A model generated the notes under the pieces. The model did not search any database. It was not told where the DNA came from and saw nothing but the letters and a program-made list of their open reading frames with translations. DNA of 64,000 nucleotides from Mesoplasma chauliocola (GTDB lineage Bacteria; Bacillota_I; Bacilli_A; Mycoplasmatales; Mycoplasmataceae): contig NZ_CP023173.1 in assembly GCF_002290085.1 (NCBI RefSeq), forward strand, positions 212,501-276,500, in the 5' to 3' direction. This document shows, piece after piece, positions 43,168-54,643 of this stretch. A program made the position numbers and the translations under genes. Position 1 is the stretch's first letter; the number at the start of each line of letters is the position of its first letter.

Positions 43168-45273
43168 ATGAAAAGTTTTTCTTCTATAGAATGAAAAAGT
43201 GGCGCAAAAAACTCTTGAGCAATGTTTAAAAAAGGTTGCTCAAATATTATGCCGACACTTTCAAAATTAAGTAAAGCTTTCTTATTACCTATCGCATTAC
43301 TTCCAATCGCGGGAGTCTTCTTAGGGGTAGGAGCAGCTATATCTTCAAACTCTGATGCAGGAACATTTGGTTACTTCTTTGGTACATTACTAAATAAAAT
43401 GGGTGATGTATGTTTTGGAAACTTACCTATTTTATTTTGTATTTCAGTTGCCCTTGCGTATACTAAAGACTCAGGAATTGCAGCAATTACAGCTGTTGTA
43501 GGATTCTTAGTTATGAATGGAATGCAAGCAGCTTTATTACATACACAAGTAATGGATGCTTCAAATGTTTGAGCTCAAATTAATGTTGCAGGATCAGGGG
43601 AAGGAACAACTCAAACACTTTGAGTTAGTTTCAACGAACTTGCATCAATTGCAAGATTTGGAGATGTTATTCAATATGTTTATACAACATCAGATTTATC
43701 AACTACACAAAGTTTAGAAGGTGTTAGTTATCAAGTTGTTAATGCTTCAAGAGAATTAATTGATGGAGCAGGGTTAGTTTACTACTCATTATTATGAATT
43801 AACAAAATTCCAAATGGATTAATCACTTCAAATGTTGGTATTAATTCATTGAACACAGGTGTATTTGCAGGTATTTTCGTTGGTGCTATTGCAGCTAAAT
43901 GTTACAATAAATTTCATCAAACTCAATTACCTTCAGCTATTAGTTTCTTTAGTGGAACAAAATTAGTTCCAATTGTAACTTTCGTAGCTGTTATACCTTT
44001 ATCATTAATTTTTATGTTTATTTGACCATATATTGGTATGGGATTAGCAGCATTTGGTCAAGCATCTGGTAATTTACCTGGTGGAATTGATTCATTCATC
44101 TATGAAGTTGCTGAACGTTCATTAGTTCCATTTGGACTACACCACGTATTCTATGCACCATTGTGATGAACAAATGCTGGTGGATCAATTGCAGAAGCTT
44201 TTAACACAGCAAATGAAGCACAACAAAATGCATTTGTTGAAATTTGAATGAAAAATCATGATGCAGTAGCATTAGGATTGCCAGCAATGCCTAAATTTGA
44301 TGATATTAGAAACTTAATAGCATCAAGACCTGATTTATGAACATCAATGGGTGATCAAACAATGGCTTATAAAGTTATTGCTAATACAGATATTTTAAAC
44401 TTTACTGATTTAGAAGCTCTAAATTTGAATATTGGTAGATTCCAATCAGGTAAATTTGGATTTATGTTATTAGGATTACCAATGGCTGGATTGGCTATGT
44501 GATTAAATGTACCTAAAGAAAACAGAAAAGAAGTTATGGGGATTTATTTCTCAGCAGCCTTTACTTGTTTCTTAACAGGAATTACAGAACCAATTGAATA
44601 TACATTCTTATTCTTAGCACCATGATTATTCTATGGTGTACATATGCCATTAGCTGCATTGTCATTCTTATTTGCGGGATTATTTAAAACTCACGTATCA
44701 ATGACTGTATCTGGAGGATTTATCGATTACATCGTATTCGGAGTAATTCCATTCTTTGGATCAAAAGCAATGACAGCTAAATCAGTATTTGCAATTTTAG
44801 GGGTTGCCGTAATTATGGCACCAGCATACTTCTTCTCATTCTACTTTGCAGTAAAATATGGAAAAGTTATGGTGCCAGGGCGTGATGGAAGTGCTAATGC
44901 TCAATTAGCAACAAAAGCTGACTATAAAGCATCAAAAGGATTAAACGTTGATGGAAGCAAAATTGAAGGTTCTACTTCAAAAGTATCTGCGAAAGATGCA
45001 GTTGAAGAAGCTAGAATTCAAAAAGCTACAAAAATCATTGAATTCTTAGGTGGAGAAGGTAACATTGTTGACGTTGATGCATGTGCTAGTCGATTACGCC
45101 TAACAGTTAAAGACGGTTCTTTAGTTGACAAAGATGGAATTATTTCTTTAGGAGGAGCAACAGGTGCTCTTGTTAGAGGAACAAACGTACAAGTTGTTTA
45201 TGGTGGAGAACAAGAAGCTATTAAACCTCGTATGATTAAAATCTTAGATGAACAAAGAAAATCTAAAAAATAA
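43168..45273 (+). CDS. ptsG: PTS glucose-type transporter, EIICB
   Basis: 701 aa, with many TGA Trp codons. IIC (about 25-590) has ten or so hydrophobic segments, the family motif [13 protein letters not shown], and [13 protein letters not shown] (about 615-695) contains the phosphorylated Cys in [12 protein letters not shown]. There is no IIA domain, so phosphate should come from Crr (20.4 kb). The usual substrate is glucose; N-acetylglucosamine or a related sugar cannot be excluded by eye. An insertion of about 60 residues around 125-190 makes it longer than Bacillus IICB. Confidence 0.92.
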
Positions 45274-45279
45274 TTTATG

Positions 45280-45305
45280 AAAAGAGACTTAGTCTCTTTT
45301 TTTAT
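45280..45305 (+). terminator. Terminator after ptsG
   Basis: AAAAGAGAC-tta-GTCTCTTTT plus T-run. Confidence 0.85.
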
Positions 45306-45345
45306 TTTTTAAGAATATAATATTTAAAAGTAGAGGATAGAATAA

Positions 45346-46464
45346 ATGAGTTGAAAAAATGTTAACTTAAAAATTAATGAATTTATTGATAATAGACTTT
45401 TTAATGGAGCAATAATTAAAATAACAAAAGATAATGAAGAAATATATTTTAATAACTTTGGTTATGCAAATATTGAAGAAAAGAAAATTTTAAAAAAAGA
45501 TAACATTTTTGCATTATACTCAATGTCAAAACCAATAACTGTTGTTGCTTGTTTGCTTTTAATGCAAAGAAATTTACTAACGCTAGAAGATCCTTTAAAT
45601 AAATATTTTCCTAATTTTAATTCAAATATAAAAATAAAACATTTATTAAATATGACTTCAGGCTTAACTTATTTTTGAAATAATTCAGATAGTGGTAAAC
45701 AAACTAAAGCTGCTTTTGACGAAGTCGTGGAACAAAATATAACGCTTAAAGAATTTTGCGAAAAAATAAGTTTAGCACCAATTATTTCAGAACCTGGCAA
45801 GGAGTGACATTATGGCGTTTCATTAGATATTCTTGGCGGAGTTATTGAAAAAATAACAAATGAAAAATTTAGTAAGTTTTTACAAGAAAATATTTTTGAT
45901 CCTTTAGAAATGAATGACACTGCTTTTTACATTAAAGATTTAAATAGAAAAACACCAGTTTATGAATTTACAAAAACAATTGATGGAAACAAACTAGCAA
46001 TAAATGAAGATTTTCATTTTCTAATGCCATTTTCTAATGAAGAACCTAATGCTTGCCTTGGCGGATCTGGTTTATTTTCAACTGCAAATGACTATGCAAA
46101 ATTTTTAAATTTTTTAATTGATGGAAAAATTGGGGAAATTCAATTTTTAGATTTTGATTTATTAGAACAAATGAGAACAGACCACTTAATCAACAATAAA
46201 GAAACATTTAAATGAAGTTTTAATAAAGATTATTCATATGGTTATGGTGTTAGAGTAAGATTGAAAAATGAGTTATTTCCTTTAACAGAAATTGGTGAGT
46301 TTGGCTGAGATGGTGCTCTTGGAAGTGCTGGTTTAGTTGATATAAAAAATAAAATAACAATGACATTTTTATCATCAAGTTATCCAGGAAATAATAAAAT
46401 CGTACAAACTGAGCTATTTGATGCAGTTTACAAGGACCTAAGAGGATTAAAAATAATAAAATAA
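45346..46464 (+). CDS. Beta-lactamase/penicillin-binding-fold serine hydrolase
   Basis: 372 aa. Family S12 features: S59-M-S-K62 as the SxxK nucleophile, HYGV where Y-x-N/S is expected (about residue 150), and GWDGALGSAG in the position of the HxG/KTG motif. There is no signal peptide or membrane helix, so it is cytosolic. Without peptidoglycan it is unlikely to be a penicillin-binding protein; intracellular esterase, amidase or D-aminopeptidase activity is more plausible. Several Trp are TGA. Single gene with its own SD (AGAGGA) and terminator. Confidence 0.85.
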
Positions 46465-46465
46465 A

Positions 46466-46498
46466 AACCTAGTTGCTAAATAACTAGGTTGTTTTTTT
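46466..46498 (+). terminator. Terminator after serine hydrolase gene
   Basis: Perfect AACCTAGTT-gctaaat-AACTAGGTT followed by a T-run. Confidence 0.87.
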
Positions 46499-46506
46499 CT
46501 TAATAA

Positions 46507-46920
46507 TGGTGGAGATGGTGGGAATCGAACCCACGTCCAAAATACCAAATCATATAACTTCTACAGTTTAGATAATTTTCTAATTTGCCATAATAATTAA
46601 AATTATCAAAAGACTATCACGACATTCGTAATTTATTTTCAAAACTATTTATTACGATCATAGATTCTATTGGAATAGGTATACACAATAATTAATAGAT
46701 TCCAAGACTACTAAAAATTGTCAAACGTTTATAACTTAATAGTTTAAAGCAAAATTACGCAAAAGCGTAGTTTGCTTGTCCAGCGTTCATCATGAATGCT
46801 GGAACTTCGTTTGTGTTTTCTTCGTTTTTGTTTGCATTTTATCAAACCTAGAAGTATTATGGTTTACCAAACCACTGCTATTATATGACCAGAGTATCCT
46901 GTCGAAACCAGGACATCCCC
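46507..46920 (-). ncRNA. ssrA: Transfer-messenger RNA
   Basis: 414 nt on the minus strand, accounting for the 500-base gap between coding genes. The 5' end GGGGATGTCCTGGTTTCGACAGG and 3' end with the T-arm GGTTCGATTCCCACC and CCA form the tRNA-like part; GGGGATG pairs with CATCTCC. The tag frame (46755-46835, minus) encodes 26 residues that begin ANKNEENTNEVP and end QANYAFA, then stop. It rescues stalled ribosomes with SmpB; the tag is the substrate of Lon in Mesoplasma (established for M. florum). It is one-piece, not permuted. Confidence 0.97.
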
Positions 46921-46967
46921 ATAAATTTATTATACAATATAAAAAAGAAGTTTAGGAGAGGATTTAT

Positions 46968-48374
46968 ATGTTAAAACTAGAGCACATCGAGGAAATGTTA
47001 GAGACGGCATTAGAGGAAAAAGATGTTAAGAAAATAAGAAGTATATCTAAGGAAACTCAATTTGTTGATTTTGCAGAAGCGATGGAGCAGTTTGAAAGTA
47101 AAGTAGTTTTAAAAATATTCAGATTACTAGAAATTGAAGAGGCAGCTGAAATTTTTACTTACTTAGATTCAGAACACCAAGAATATATTATTGAAGCATT
47201 TACAAATACAGAAATTAAAGAAATTTTAGATGAGCTTTATACAGATGATATTATTGATTTAATTGATGAAATGCCAAGCGAAGTTGTTAAAAAAATTCTT
47301 AAAGCAACAACTAAAGATGTTAGAAAAGAATTAAATAGTATTCTTAAATATGAAGAGCATACAGCTGGAGCAATAATGAGTATTAACTTTACAGAATTAA
47401 AATCTGATAATACTGTTGAGATGGCTATTAAGGCAATTCAACGTCGTCATGACGAATATGATGAAATTGATGATCTATTCATTATTGATGATCAAAATAA
47501 ATTATTAGGTTGAATTGAGTTAAAACAATTAATAATTAATGATCCAAAAACTGAACTTGGAAAAATCATGAATACTAAAATTGTTAATGTTAATGTTGAA
47601 ATGGATCAAGAAGTAGTTGCTAACTATTTCAAACGTTATGATATAAATACTTTACCAGTAGTAAATAAAACACAACAATTAGTTGGAATAATTACTGTTG
47701 ATGACGTTATTGATGTATTAGTTGAAGAATCAACAGAAGATATTCAAAACTTTGCAGGCATAGATGCTGATGATGTTGAGTCAGATTACTTTGAAACTGG
47801 TTTAATTAAAATGTATAAATCAAGAGTTACATGATTGTCTATTTTATTAGTTATAGGAATAATAACTCATGTAATAATGATGCTGTTATTTAGTAAAATT
47901 CCTGGATTAGAAGAAATAGGGAATGCTCAATCAGTTATTATGATGATACCTATTTTAATAGTTGTTGCTGGTGTTTCTGGAAATATTGCAAATCAATCAT
48001 CATTAATGATGATTAGATCATTAGCACTTAATCAAATTCATAAAAAAGAAATTAAGACTATTTTTGGCAAAGAATTTGTTGTCGGATTAATGTTAGGGAT
48101 TACTTTAGCAATCATAAATATAATTCGTTTATTAATTATTTACGCTATTAAAGATAATGGAACAATTAGTTTAACATCATGAATGATAATTTTATTTTCA
48201 ACAATAGGCATTTTAATTGTTGTTATGCTTGCCAACTTATTAGGTCTGGTATTGCCATTAGTATTAAAAAAAATAAAAAAAGATCCTACAATTGCTTCAT
48301 CACCTTTAATAACTAGTTTAGTTGATATTATGTGTGTATTAATATTTATAGGATTTACATTAATTATAGTTTAG
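46968..48374 (+). CDS. mgtE: Magnesium transporter MgtE
   Basis: 468 aa. N-terminal superhelical domain (about 1-130), paired CBS domains (about 135-260), the plug helix, then five membrane helices with the SGNIANQSS pore segment (canonical GGNAGxQ) and a final helix block. It is a Mg-gated channel that closes when cytosolic Mg is high. Three TGA Trp occur. No M-box riboswitch precedes it: the tmRNA 5' end is 47 bases upstream. trmB follows after 8 bases. Confidence 0.93.
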
Positions 48375-48382
48375 GAGAAAAC

Positions 48383-49054
48383 ATGAGATTAAGAAATAAA
48401 CCTTGAGTAAAGGAATATTTAGAAAATAATAGAGTTTATTTAATAGAGTGAAATAAAGAAGAAAAACTTAACTTATCTGATCTATTTAAAAATAAAAACA
48501 ATCCCGTTCATTTAGAAATTGGTTGTGGTAAGGGTAACTTTGTTACTAAACATGCTTTAAGAAAAAAAGATGTTAATTTCATTGGAATGGAAAAAGAAAC
48601 TACAGTTGTGGGTGTTGCTTTGAAAAAAACCTTAAACGAATTTCAACAAAAAAATGTAGTTAATGATAATTTAAAATATTTTAATGACTATGCTGAAGAT
48701 TTAAGTGATATCTTTGTTAAAGAATCAATTGATAAAATTTATTTAAATTTTTCAGATCCTTGACCAAAAGCAAGACATGTTAAAAAAAGATTGACGCATA
48801 AATCATTTTTAGATATTTATGCAAACATTATTAAATCAAACGGAATTTTGGAATTCAAAACAGATAATGATGGATTATTTGCTTTTTCACTAGAACAAAT
48901 ACTAGAAAATGAAAACTGAGAAATAGTTTATCAAACAACTGACTTGTATAAAGATGCTAGTGCTCTAAAAGATAATATTCCAACAGAGTATGAAACTAAG
49001 TTTCATAACTTGGGTAAAAACATTAATAAACTTATTATTAAAAAAACTTTTTAA
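48383..49054 (+). CDS. trmB: tRNA (guanine46-N7)-methyltransferase
   Basis: 223 aa. SAM motif [11 protein letters not shown] and the signature [16 protein letters not shown] are diagnostic. The C-terminal TEYETKF is also conserved. It methylates G46 in the variable loop of tRNAs. Trp codons here are mostly TGA. SD TTAGGAGA overlaps the stop region of mgtE. Confidence 0.96.
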
Positions 49055-49085
49055 AAAACTTGGAGAAATCCAAGTTTTTTTATTA
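49053..49085 (+). terminator. Terminator after trmB
   Basis: Perfect 12-bp stem AAAAAACTTGGA-gaaa-TCCAAGTTTTTT. Confidence 0.87.
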
Positions 49086-49106
49086 ATAATTATGTGAGGT
49101 GATATT

Positions 49107-50459
49107 ATGCTCAAAATAATATTTATAATTATTAGTTGTTTTACTAGTTTAAATATTAGAACAAATGTAAAAAAAGATTTAGTAACAGATATTCAAAATG
49201 AAAAGGCAAATTATGAGAATCCTTTTGAAGATTATGCACTAGAAATTCAAAATGAACAAAATGTTATTAAACAGGGCCATTTATTAAGTAGTAATTTTGA
49301 TTATGCGTTTAAACTAAATTTAAAATTATTTAATAAATATTCATTAAATAATTTTAGCTTTTGCTTTGATTTTGAAATGTCTCAAACTTTTATTGATAAA
49401 AATAATAATAAGATAAATGAAAAAAATAATGTAAGCTTCAATTTTGTAGAATTAAATACTCAAAAAGATTTTTTAAGAGAACATTTGTTTAATGAACTTA
49501 ATTCTAATGAAACCGTCAATTTTGCTACATCAATTACTACAGAACTAGAAAAGGACCAAGATTATCAATTAGCAGTTTTAATTTCAAATACACAATCTAA
49601 GAATACAAAACTAAAAGATAAAAAATATTTTAAATTTAGAAGTTTTGAATTTACGAAATTAAGAATAACTTTAATCCCTAAAATTAATTTTGAAATTTTA
49701 GAAAGACAAAAACTTTATATAGAATATAATCCAACAAATAAAACTATTTTAGTAGAAGATTTAAATAATAAATTGAAAAAGGAAGTTGATAATTTATTAG
49801 AAAACATCAATATTTCAAAAAACAGCTTTTACTACTTTTTTAATGATTTAAAAATTAATAATCAAAATATTAATAATCTTTCATCAATAAATAGTGAACT
49901 CACTTATGGTTTAAAACTTAAATTTGCTAAATCTGATGTGATTGAGAAAGATACTTTTTTGAAAAAATTATATATCCCTTATATTAATGTTTGTTTTACA
50001 CAAAGTTTTAATATTGAAGACATAGGCTTAAAAAGTAATATTTATTTAAATGAAAGTTTAGTAGTATCAAAAGAATTGTTAATTAATGAATTTGGGGTAT
50101 ATTCTTTTATGTTTAATTCAATTCTTAAGTTGAATCAAATGGATAATGAATTATATTGAAAGATTAGTGTAAATAATAATTATAATTCACAAGTATTTGG
50201 TGAAATAATAGTCAAAATTATAAAAACAACAAATAATTGGACTGAAGAAGAAAAAGAAGAGGTTAACAAGGAAAAACCTGATCCAGTTGAACCTGAAGTT
50301 GATGAAGGAGAAGAAGTAACAAAATTAAAAAGCGAAAAAAAATCATATTTAAAATCAATTATTCTTTTTTGTTGTAGTATGCTTCTATTTTCATCAATTT
50401 TATTACCCGAATTATTTAAAAAACTAAAAAAGTGCTTTTGAAAAAATGATAAAATATAA
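49107..50459 (+). CDS. Anchored surface protein upstream of the phosphatase/kinase pair
   Basis: 450 aa, family not recognised. A very short hydrophobic N-terminus (MLKIIFIIISCF; possible short signal or lipobox Cys11), then about 375 residues of Asn/Lys-rich, beta-like sequence, an acidic Glu/Pro/Val spacer (about 390-412), and a C-terminal membrane helix (about 420-440) followed by the basic KKLKKCFWKN tail. This topology places the bulk outside the cell, anchored at the C-terminus. It is 20 bases ahead of prpC with no terminator between, so it is probably cotranscribed with the Ser/Thr phosphatase and kinase. Confidence 0.75.
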
Positions 50460-50479
50460 AAAGAAAACAGGAGAGCGAA

Positions 50480-51244
50480 ATGAGATATAAAATTCAGTCA
50501 CTAACTGATATAGGTAGAGTAAGAAAATCAAATCAAGATTACTTAGGGTATATTGAAAACAACGAAGGTTGTCTTTTTGCTATAGTTTGTGATGGAATGG
50601 GTGGACATGCTCATGGAGAGTTAGCTTCAAAGTTAGCAGTTGAAGCTTTTCTTAAAATGTTTGAAAGAGAAACATTTTTAAATAAAACAGATAATGAAAT
50701 TAATAACTGGATAAGAAAATCAATTAAGGATATAGTCCAACAAATGAAAGACCATGTTGAAGTTTTTTATGAAACACATGATATGGGAACAACTTTAACA
50801 GCCGTTTTATTTATAGGAAAAAGAGCTTTTGTTGTAAACGTTGGTGATTCAAGAACATATAGAATGAAAAATGGACAACTTAGTCAAATAACTGTTGATC
50901 AAAACTTATGAAATGACAAAGAAAATGGCGAAAGTAAAAAAGAAGAAATGAAAAATATATTAGGTCATAGATTTAATGAAATGACATATTGAAAAGTTTT
51001 AACAAGTGCTTTGGGACCTAATAAAAATACAAAAATTGATACATATCTTTTAAAAGACAATAAAGGTACTTTTGTTTTAACAACTGATGGTGTTCATGAC
51101 TACATAGACTCTGAAACATTTACTGAAATATTGAATTCTAAAAAAAGATTAAAATCAAAAGCAAAAGAAATAATAGAATTTTCTATGAATAATTTTTCAA
51201 CAGACAATTTATCATTGATAATTGTTGAAATGATGGGGGAATAA
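50480..51244 (+). CDS. prpC: PP2C-type Ser/Thr protein phosphatase
   Basis: 254 aa. SNQDYLGY near the N-terminus, VCDGMGGHAHGE, GTTLTAVLF, NVGDSRTYR and TDGVHDYI-D carry the metal-binding Asp residues of PP2C. It reverses phosphorylation by the kinase encoded 2 bases downstream (PrpC-PrkC pair of Firmicutes). Two Trp by TGA fall near 50911-51000. SD GGAGAGCG. Soluble. Confidence 0.94.
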
Positions 51245-51246
51245 GC

Positions 51247-52407
51247 ATGTCAGAAATCAATAAAAAATACTCAAGAATAACTGATGTTCCGAAAGATGCT
51301 TTTGCTAATCAAAGAATTAATAATAACTATTTATTAATTAATGAAATTGGTAGAGGGACATTTGGTCTTGTTTATAAAGCAAAAGATTTAAGTAACCCTC
51401 TCTCAGCAAAAGAGAATTTTTTTGCTATTAAAATGATGATTGTTCCCAATGTAAAAAGTGAAAATGATAAATTACGTGAGCAAGAAATGCGTGATGAAAT
51501 TAAAAAATACTCAACTCAAATATTCAACCCAAGAGTTGTTAAAATTCAAGATTATTTACAGTGAGAGAATTATTTATTAATTGTTATGGAGTATGTTGAT
51601 GGGCAGTCTTTACAAAAGATGCTTTGAGAAAAAGACGGAATGTTAACTTTTGAAGAAATTATTTATTATTTCAGCGAAATTGCATATGGTTTGCAAGGTG
51701 TTCATGACATGAACATGGTTCATCGGGATATTAAACCAGGAAATATTTTGCTAACTAAGGAAAGACAAATAAAAATAACTGACTTTGGTATTTCACATGT
51801 TAAAGGCTTAGTTTATGATGGTGGTAATATTCAAAAAACAAAAAAACCTTCTTCACCAGGAACACCAAGATATGCTTCACCGGAAGAATATATAAAATCT
51901 GGATCAGCCAGTGACGATAAAAATTCATTTCAATCTGATATTTATTCATTGGGTGTAATGCTTTATGAAGCAACAACAGGTAGTGAAATTATTAAAATAA
52001 ATAATCCAAAGTTATTTAGACCAACAGAAGACGCTGACAGAAAAAAAAGAGAAGCTTTTTTATTAGATCAAACACTTGTCGCTGAATTTCTTGCTCCTTC
52101 GTTATTAAACCCCACAATAAACAAGGATCTTGAATTAATAATAATGAAGTGCCTTGAAAGAAATTTAGCTAATAGATACAGAACTGCAAATGAAGTTGCG
52201 GAAGATTTAAAAAAAGTTGGTCGAGGAGAAAAAGTTAACATTAAAAAAACAAAGAATGAACCTTATAAAACTGAAAGCATTAAAAAATTAGAAAATGATA
52301 ATAAAAAGTTTGAAAAATTTAATAAGAAATTTATAAATAAAATAGTTGTTCCTGTAATAATTGGGATTTTCGTAATTGCTATTTTATTGTTATTTGTTTT
52401 ATTATGA
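51247..52407 (+). CDS. pknB: Membrane Ser/Thr protein kinase without extracellular domain
   Basis: 386 aa Hanks-type kinase. Gly loop GRGTFGLVYKAK, VAIK counterpart FAIKM, catalytic HRDIKPGNIL, DFG, and APE-like ASPEEY are all present, so it should be active. Residues about 320-360 are a basic juxtamembrane linker, and the protein ends in one membrane helix with no residues beyond it. The PASTA repeats that sense muropeptides in Bacillus PrkC (about 650 aa) are absent, fitting loss of the wall. It follows prpC by 2 bases; rsgA starts 12 bases later. Confidence 0.93.
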
Positions 52408-52419
52408 TAGGAGTGTTTC

Positions 52420-53316
52420 ATGAGAGGTAAGATTGTACAAATAGATAGTAATGTAAGTTATGTTCTCACTGAAGAAGGGCAAATTTATGAAGTTTTTATC
52501 AAAGGTAATATTAAAAAGGATACGAAACCATTAGTTGGTGACAATGTAGAATTTGAATTAATTGACAATTTAAAGGGAAATATTATTAGTATTGAAGAAA
52601 GAACTAATGAAATATACAGACCTAAAATTTCTAACGTAGATCAGGTTATAATAGTAACTTCATTATATGAACCATTATTTGCTTCTTACATTTTAAATAA
52701 ATACATTTTTATGATTGAAGCTAAAAAAATAAAACCTATCTTATTATTTACAAAAGTGGAATTATTAAATAAAACAAAAGTTTACGATGAAATAATGAAA
52801 AAGATCACATTTTATAAAGAATTTGGGTTTGATGTAGTTATTTTAGATAACATTAAAAATGTTACTTATAAAACTGAAATTAGTGACTTAAGAAATAAAT
52901 TGGAAGATAAAGTCTCTTATTTTACTGGCCAAACAGGAGCTGGTAAATCAACGACTTTAAATAACTATTTAAAAGATCATCAAATTAGAACAAATGAAAT
53001 ATCATTGAAACTAAATAGAGGAAAACATACAACAACTAATGTGAAAATTTATAATTTACCAAAAAATATTCTTATAGCAGATACGCCAGGTTTTTCAAGT
53101 TTTGAACTTGTTCATTTAAAAATTGAAGATATACTTAGAAGTTCATCAATATTATCTAAATTTAGTGAAAACTGTAAGTTTGCTGATTGTAATCATATTC
53201 ACGAAAGTAAATGTGGAATTAAAGAAGCAGTTGCTCAAAACAAAATACCTGATTTCATCTATGAAGATTATAAAAAGGTTTATGATGAAATAAGCAGCAG
53301 GAAGGAAAAATACTAA
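52420..53316 (+). CDS. rsgA: Ribosome small-subunit GTPase RsgA
   Basis: 298 aa. N-terminal OB fold (1-65), circularly permuted GTPase with the P-loop TGQTGAGKST (about 170-178) and DTPGFSSF, and a C-terminal zinc site (C-x5-C-x-H-x5-C in NCKFADCNHIHESKC). It checks late 30S assembly. In Bacillus RsgA (CpgA) is a substrate of the kinase encoded upstream. Stop overlaps the rpe start (TAATG). Confidence 0.95.
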   Translation: MRGKIVQIDSNVSYVLTEEGQIYEVFIKGNIKKDTKPLVGDNVEFELIDNLKGNIISIEERTNEIYRPKISNVDQVIIVTSLYEPLFASYILNKYIFMIEAKKIKPILLFTKVELLNKTKVYDEIMKKITFYKEFGFDVVILDNIKNVTYKTEISDLRNKLEDKVSYFTGQTGAGKSTTLNNYLKDHQIRTNEISLKLNRGKHTTTNVKIYNLPKNILIADTPGFSSFELVHLKIEDILRSSSILSKFSENCKFADCNHIHESKCGIKEAVAQNKIPDFIYEDYKKVYDEISSRKEKY

Positions 53317-53987
53317 TGAAAGACATAATTATAGCACCAAGTGTTTTATCAGCTAATTTTGCTGATTTAAAGACCGAATTAAAGCGATGTAATGAGTCAA
53401 ATATTAAATGAATACATTATGATGTAATGGATCATGATTTTGTTCCTAATTTGACTTTTGGATCAAAGATTTTAAAAGACATTGTTAGCTCATCAAATTT
53501 CAACATTGATATTCACTTTATGGTAAAAGTTAAAACACCTGTATTTGAAGACTTTTTTGAGGAATACATTAAGTGCAAACCTAAAATGATGACAATGCAT
53601 ATTGAAACAATGAGCAATGAAGAAATTCAAAAGTTTTATAATCTATGTATAAAAAATAATATAATGTTTAGCGTTGCTGTTTCTCCTAAAACCGAAATTC
53701 AAATTTTAGATAATTGACTTGATAAACTTGATAATGTTTTAGTTATGAGTGTGGAACCTGGTTTTGGTGGACAAACATTTATTTCAGAGGTTTTGGAAAA
53801 AGTGAAATACTTAGCAAAAAATAAAAAAGATAATAAATTTAAATACATTATTGAAATTGATGGTGGAATTAATGACCAAACAAGTAAGCAAGCGATTGAT
53901 GCTGGTGTCGAAATGATGGTTGCAGGAAGCTATTTATTTGAAAGTGATAATTTCAAAGAGAAAGTAGAGTCACTTAAAAATGCTTAA
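53316..53987 (+). CDS. rpe: Ribulose-phosphate 3-epimerase
   Basis: 223 aa TIM barrel. APSVLSANFADL start, HYDVMD(H)DFVPNLTFG, IHFMV, MSVEPGFGGQTF and EIDGGIN carry the metal and catalytic residues. It interconverts ribulose and xylulose 5-phosphate in the non-oxidative pentose pathway. Two TGA Trp. It overlaps rsgA by one base and thiN by 8 bases: tightly coupled. Confidence 0.95.
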
Positions 53988-54606
53988 AAATATAATTATA
54001 GTAACTTCAAAATCTAATATTGACTTATCAATTTTTAATAATGAAAATAATTACATAATTGGTGTTGAAAGAGGCTGTTTAGATTTAATTGAAAAGAATA
54101 TTAAAATAGATTTGGCAATTTCAGATTTCGATCAAGTTTTAGATAAGGAATTAGAATTAATTAAAAGTAAAGCAATTAAATTTTCAAAAATGTCTTCAGA
54201 AAAGGATTATTTGGATGGTGAAATTGCTATACTTGAAGCAAAGAAAATCTCTGATTTAGCAAATATTATTTTTATTGCAAATGCAACAAAAAGATATGAT
54301 ATGAATTTATCAATTATAAATATGATTTTTAAATACGAAAATCTTAAATTTATTAATGACTCAAGTGTCATATTTAAAATTAATTCAGGAATTACAGAAT
54401 TAGAATTTTCAGATTTTAAAGTTTATACATATATAAGTTTATTTTCTAAGGTAGAAGCAACTTTATCATTAAAAGGGCTTAAATATGAATGCAAAAATTT
54501 AAAACTTTTGCCTTTAGAAAATACATGTATTTCAAACGCATTAGTTTTAAACAAAAACCCAATAATAGAGACATCAGAACAATTAGTTTTAATTGCAACT
54601 AGATAA
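53980..54606 (+). CDS. thiN: Thiamine pyrophosphokinase
   Basis: 208 aa. GVERGCLDLIEKNIKIDLAISDFDQV and SSEKDYLDGEIAI match the ThiN layout (canonical GxDxG ... GDFDSV ... KDxTD), though key positions are relaxed (SDFDQ). It converts imported thiamine to the cofactor TPP needed by transketolase and pyruvate dehydrogenase. Start overlaps rpe by 8 bases. Position after rpe matches Bacillus yloS. It is the last gene of the operon. Confidence 0.86.
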   Translation: MLKNIIIVTSKSNIDLSIFNNENNYIIGVERGCLDLIEKNIKIDLAISDFDQVLDKELELIKSKAIKFSKMSSEKDYLDGEIAILEAKKISDLANIIFIANATKRYDMNLSIINMIFKYENLKFINDSSVIFKINSGITELEFSDFKVYTYISLFSKVEATLSLKGLKYECKNLKLLPLENTCISNALVLNKNPIIETSEQLVLIATR

Positions 54607-54610
54607 AAAG

Positions 54611-54643
54611 AAAAGAAAGAAAATTAGTTTTCTTTCTTTTCTT
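54611..54643. terminator. Bidirectional AT-rich terminator
   Basis: AAAAGAAAGAAAA-ttag-TTTTCTTTCTTTT: 13-bp perfect stem. The minus-strand gene stops inside it (TTA at 54624-54626). Confidence 0.7.

Noticed and set aside
46921-46967. M-box riboswitch for mgtE
   Set aside because: Only 47 bases separate the tmRNA 5' end from mgtE, too short for an M-box.
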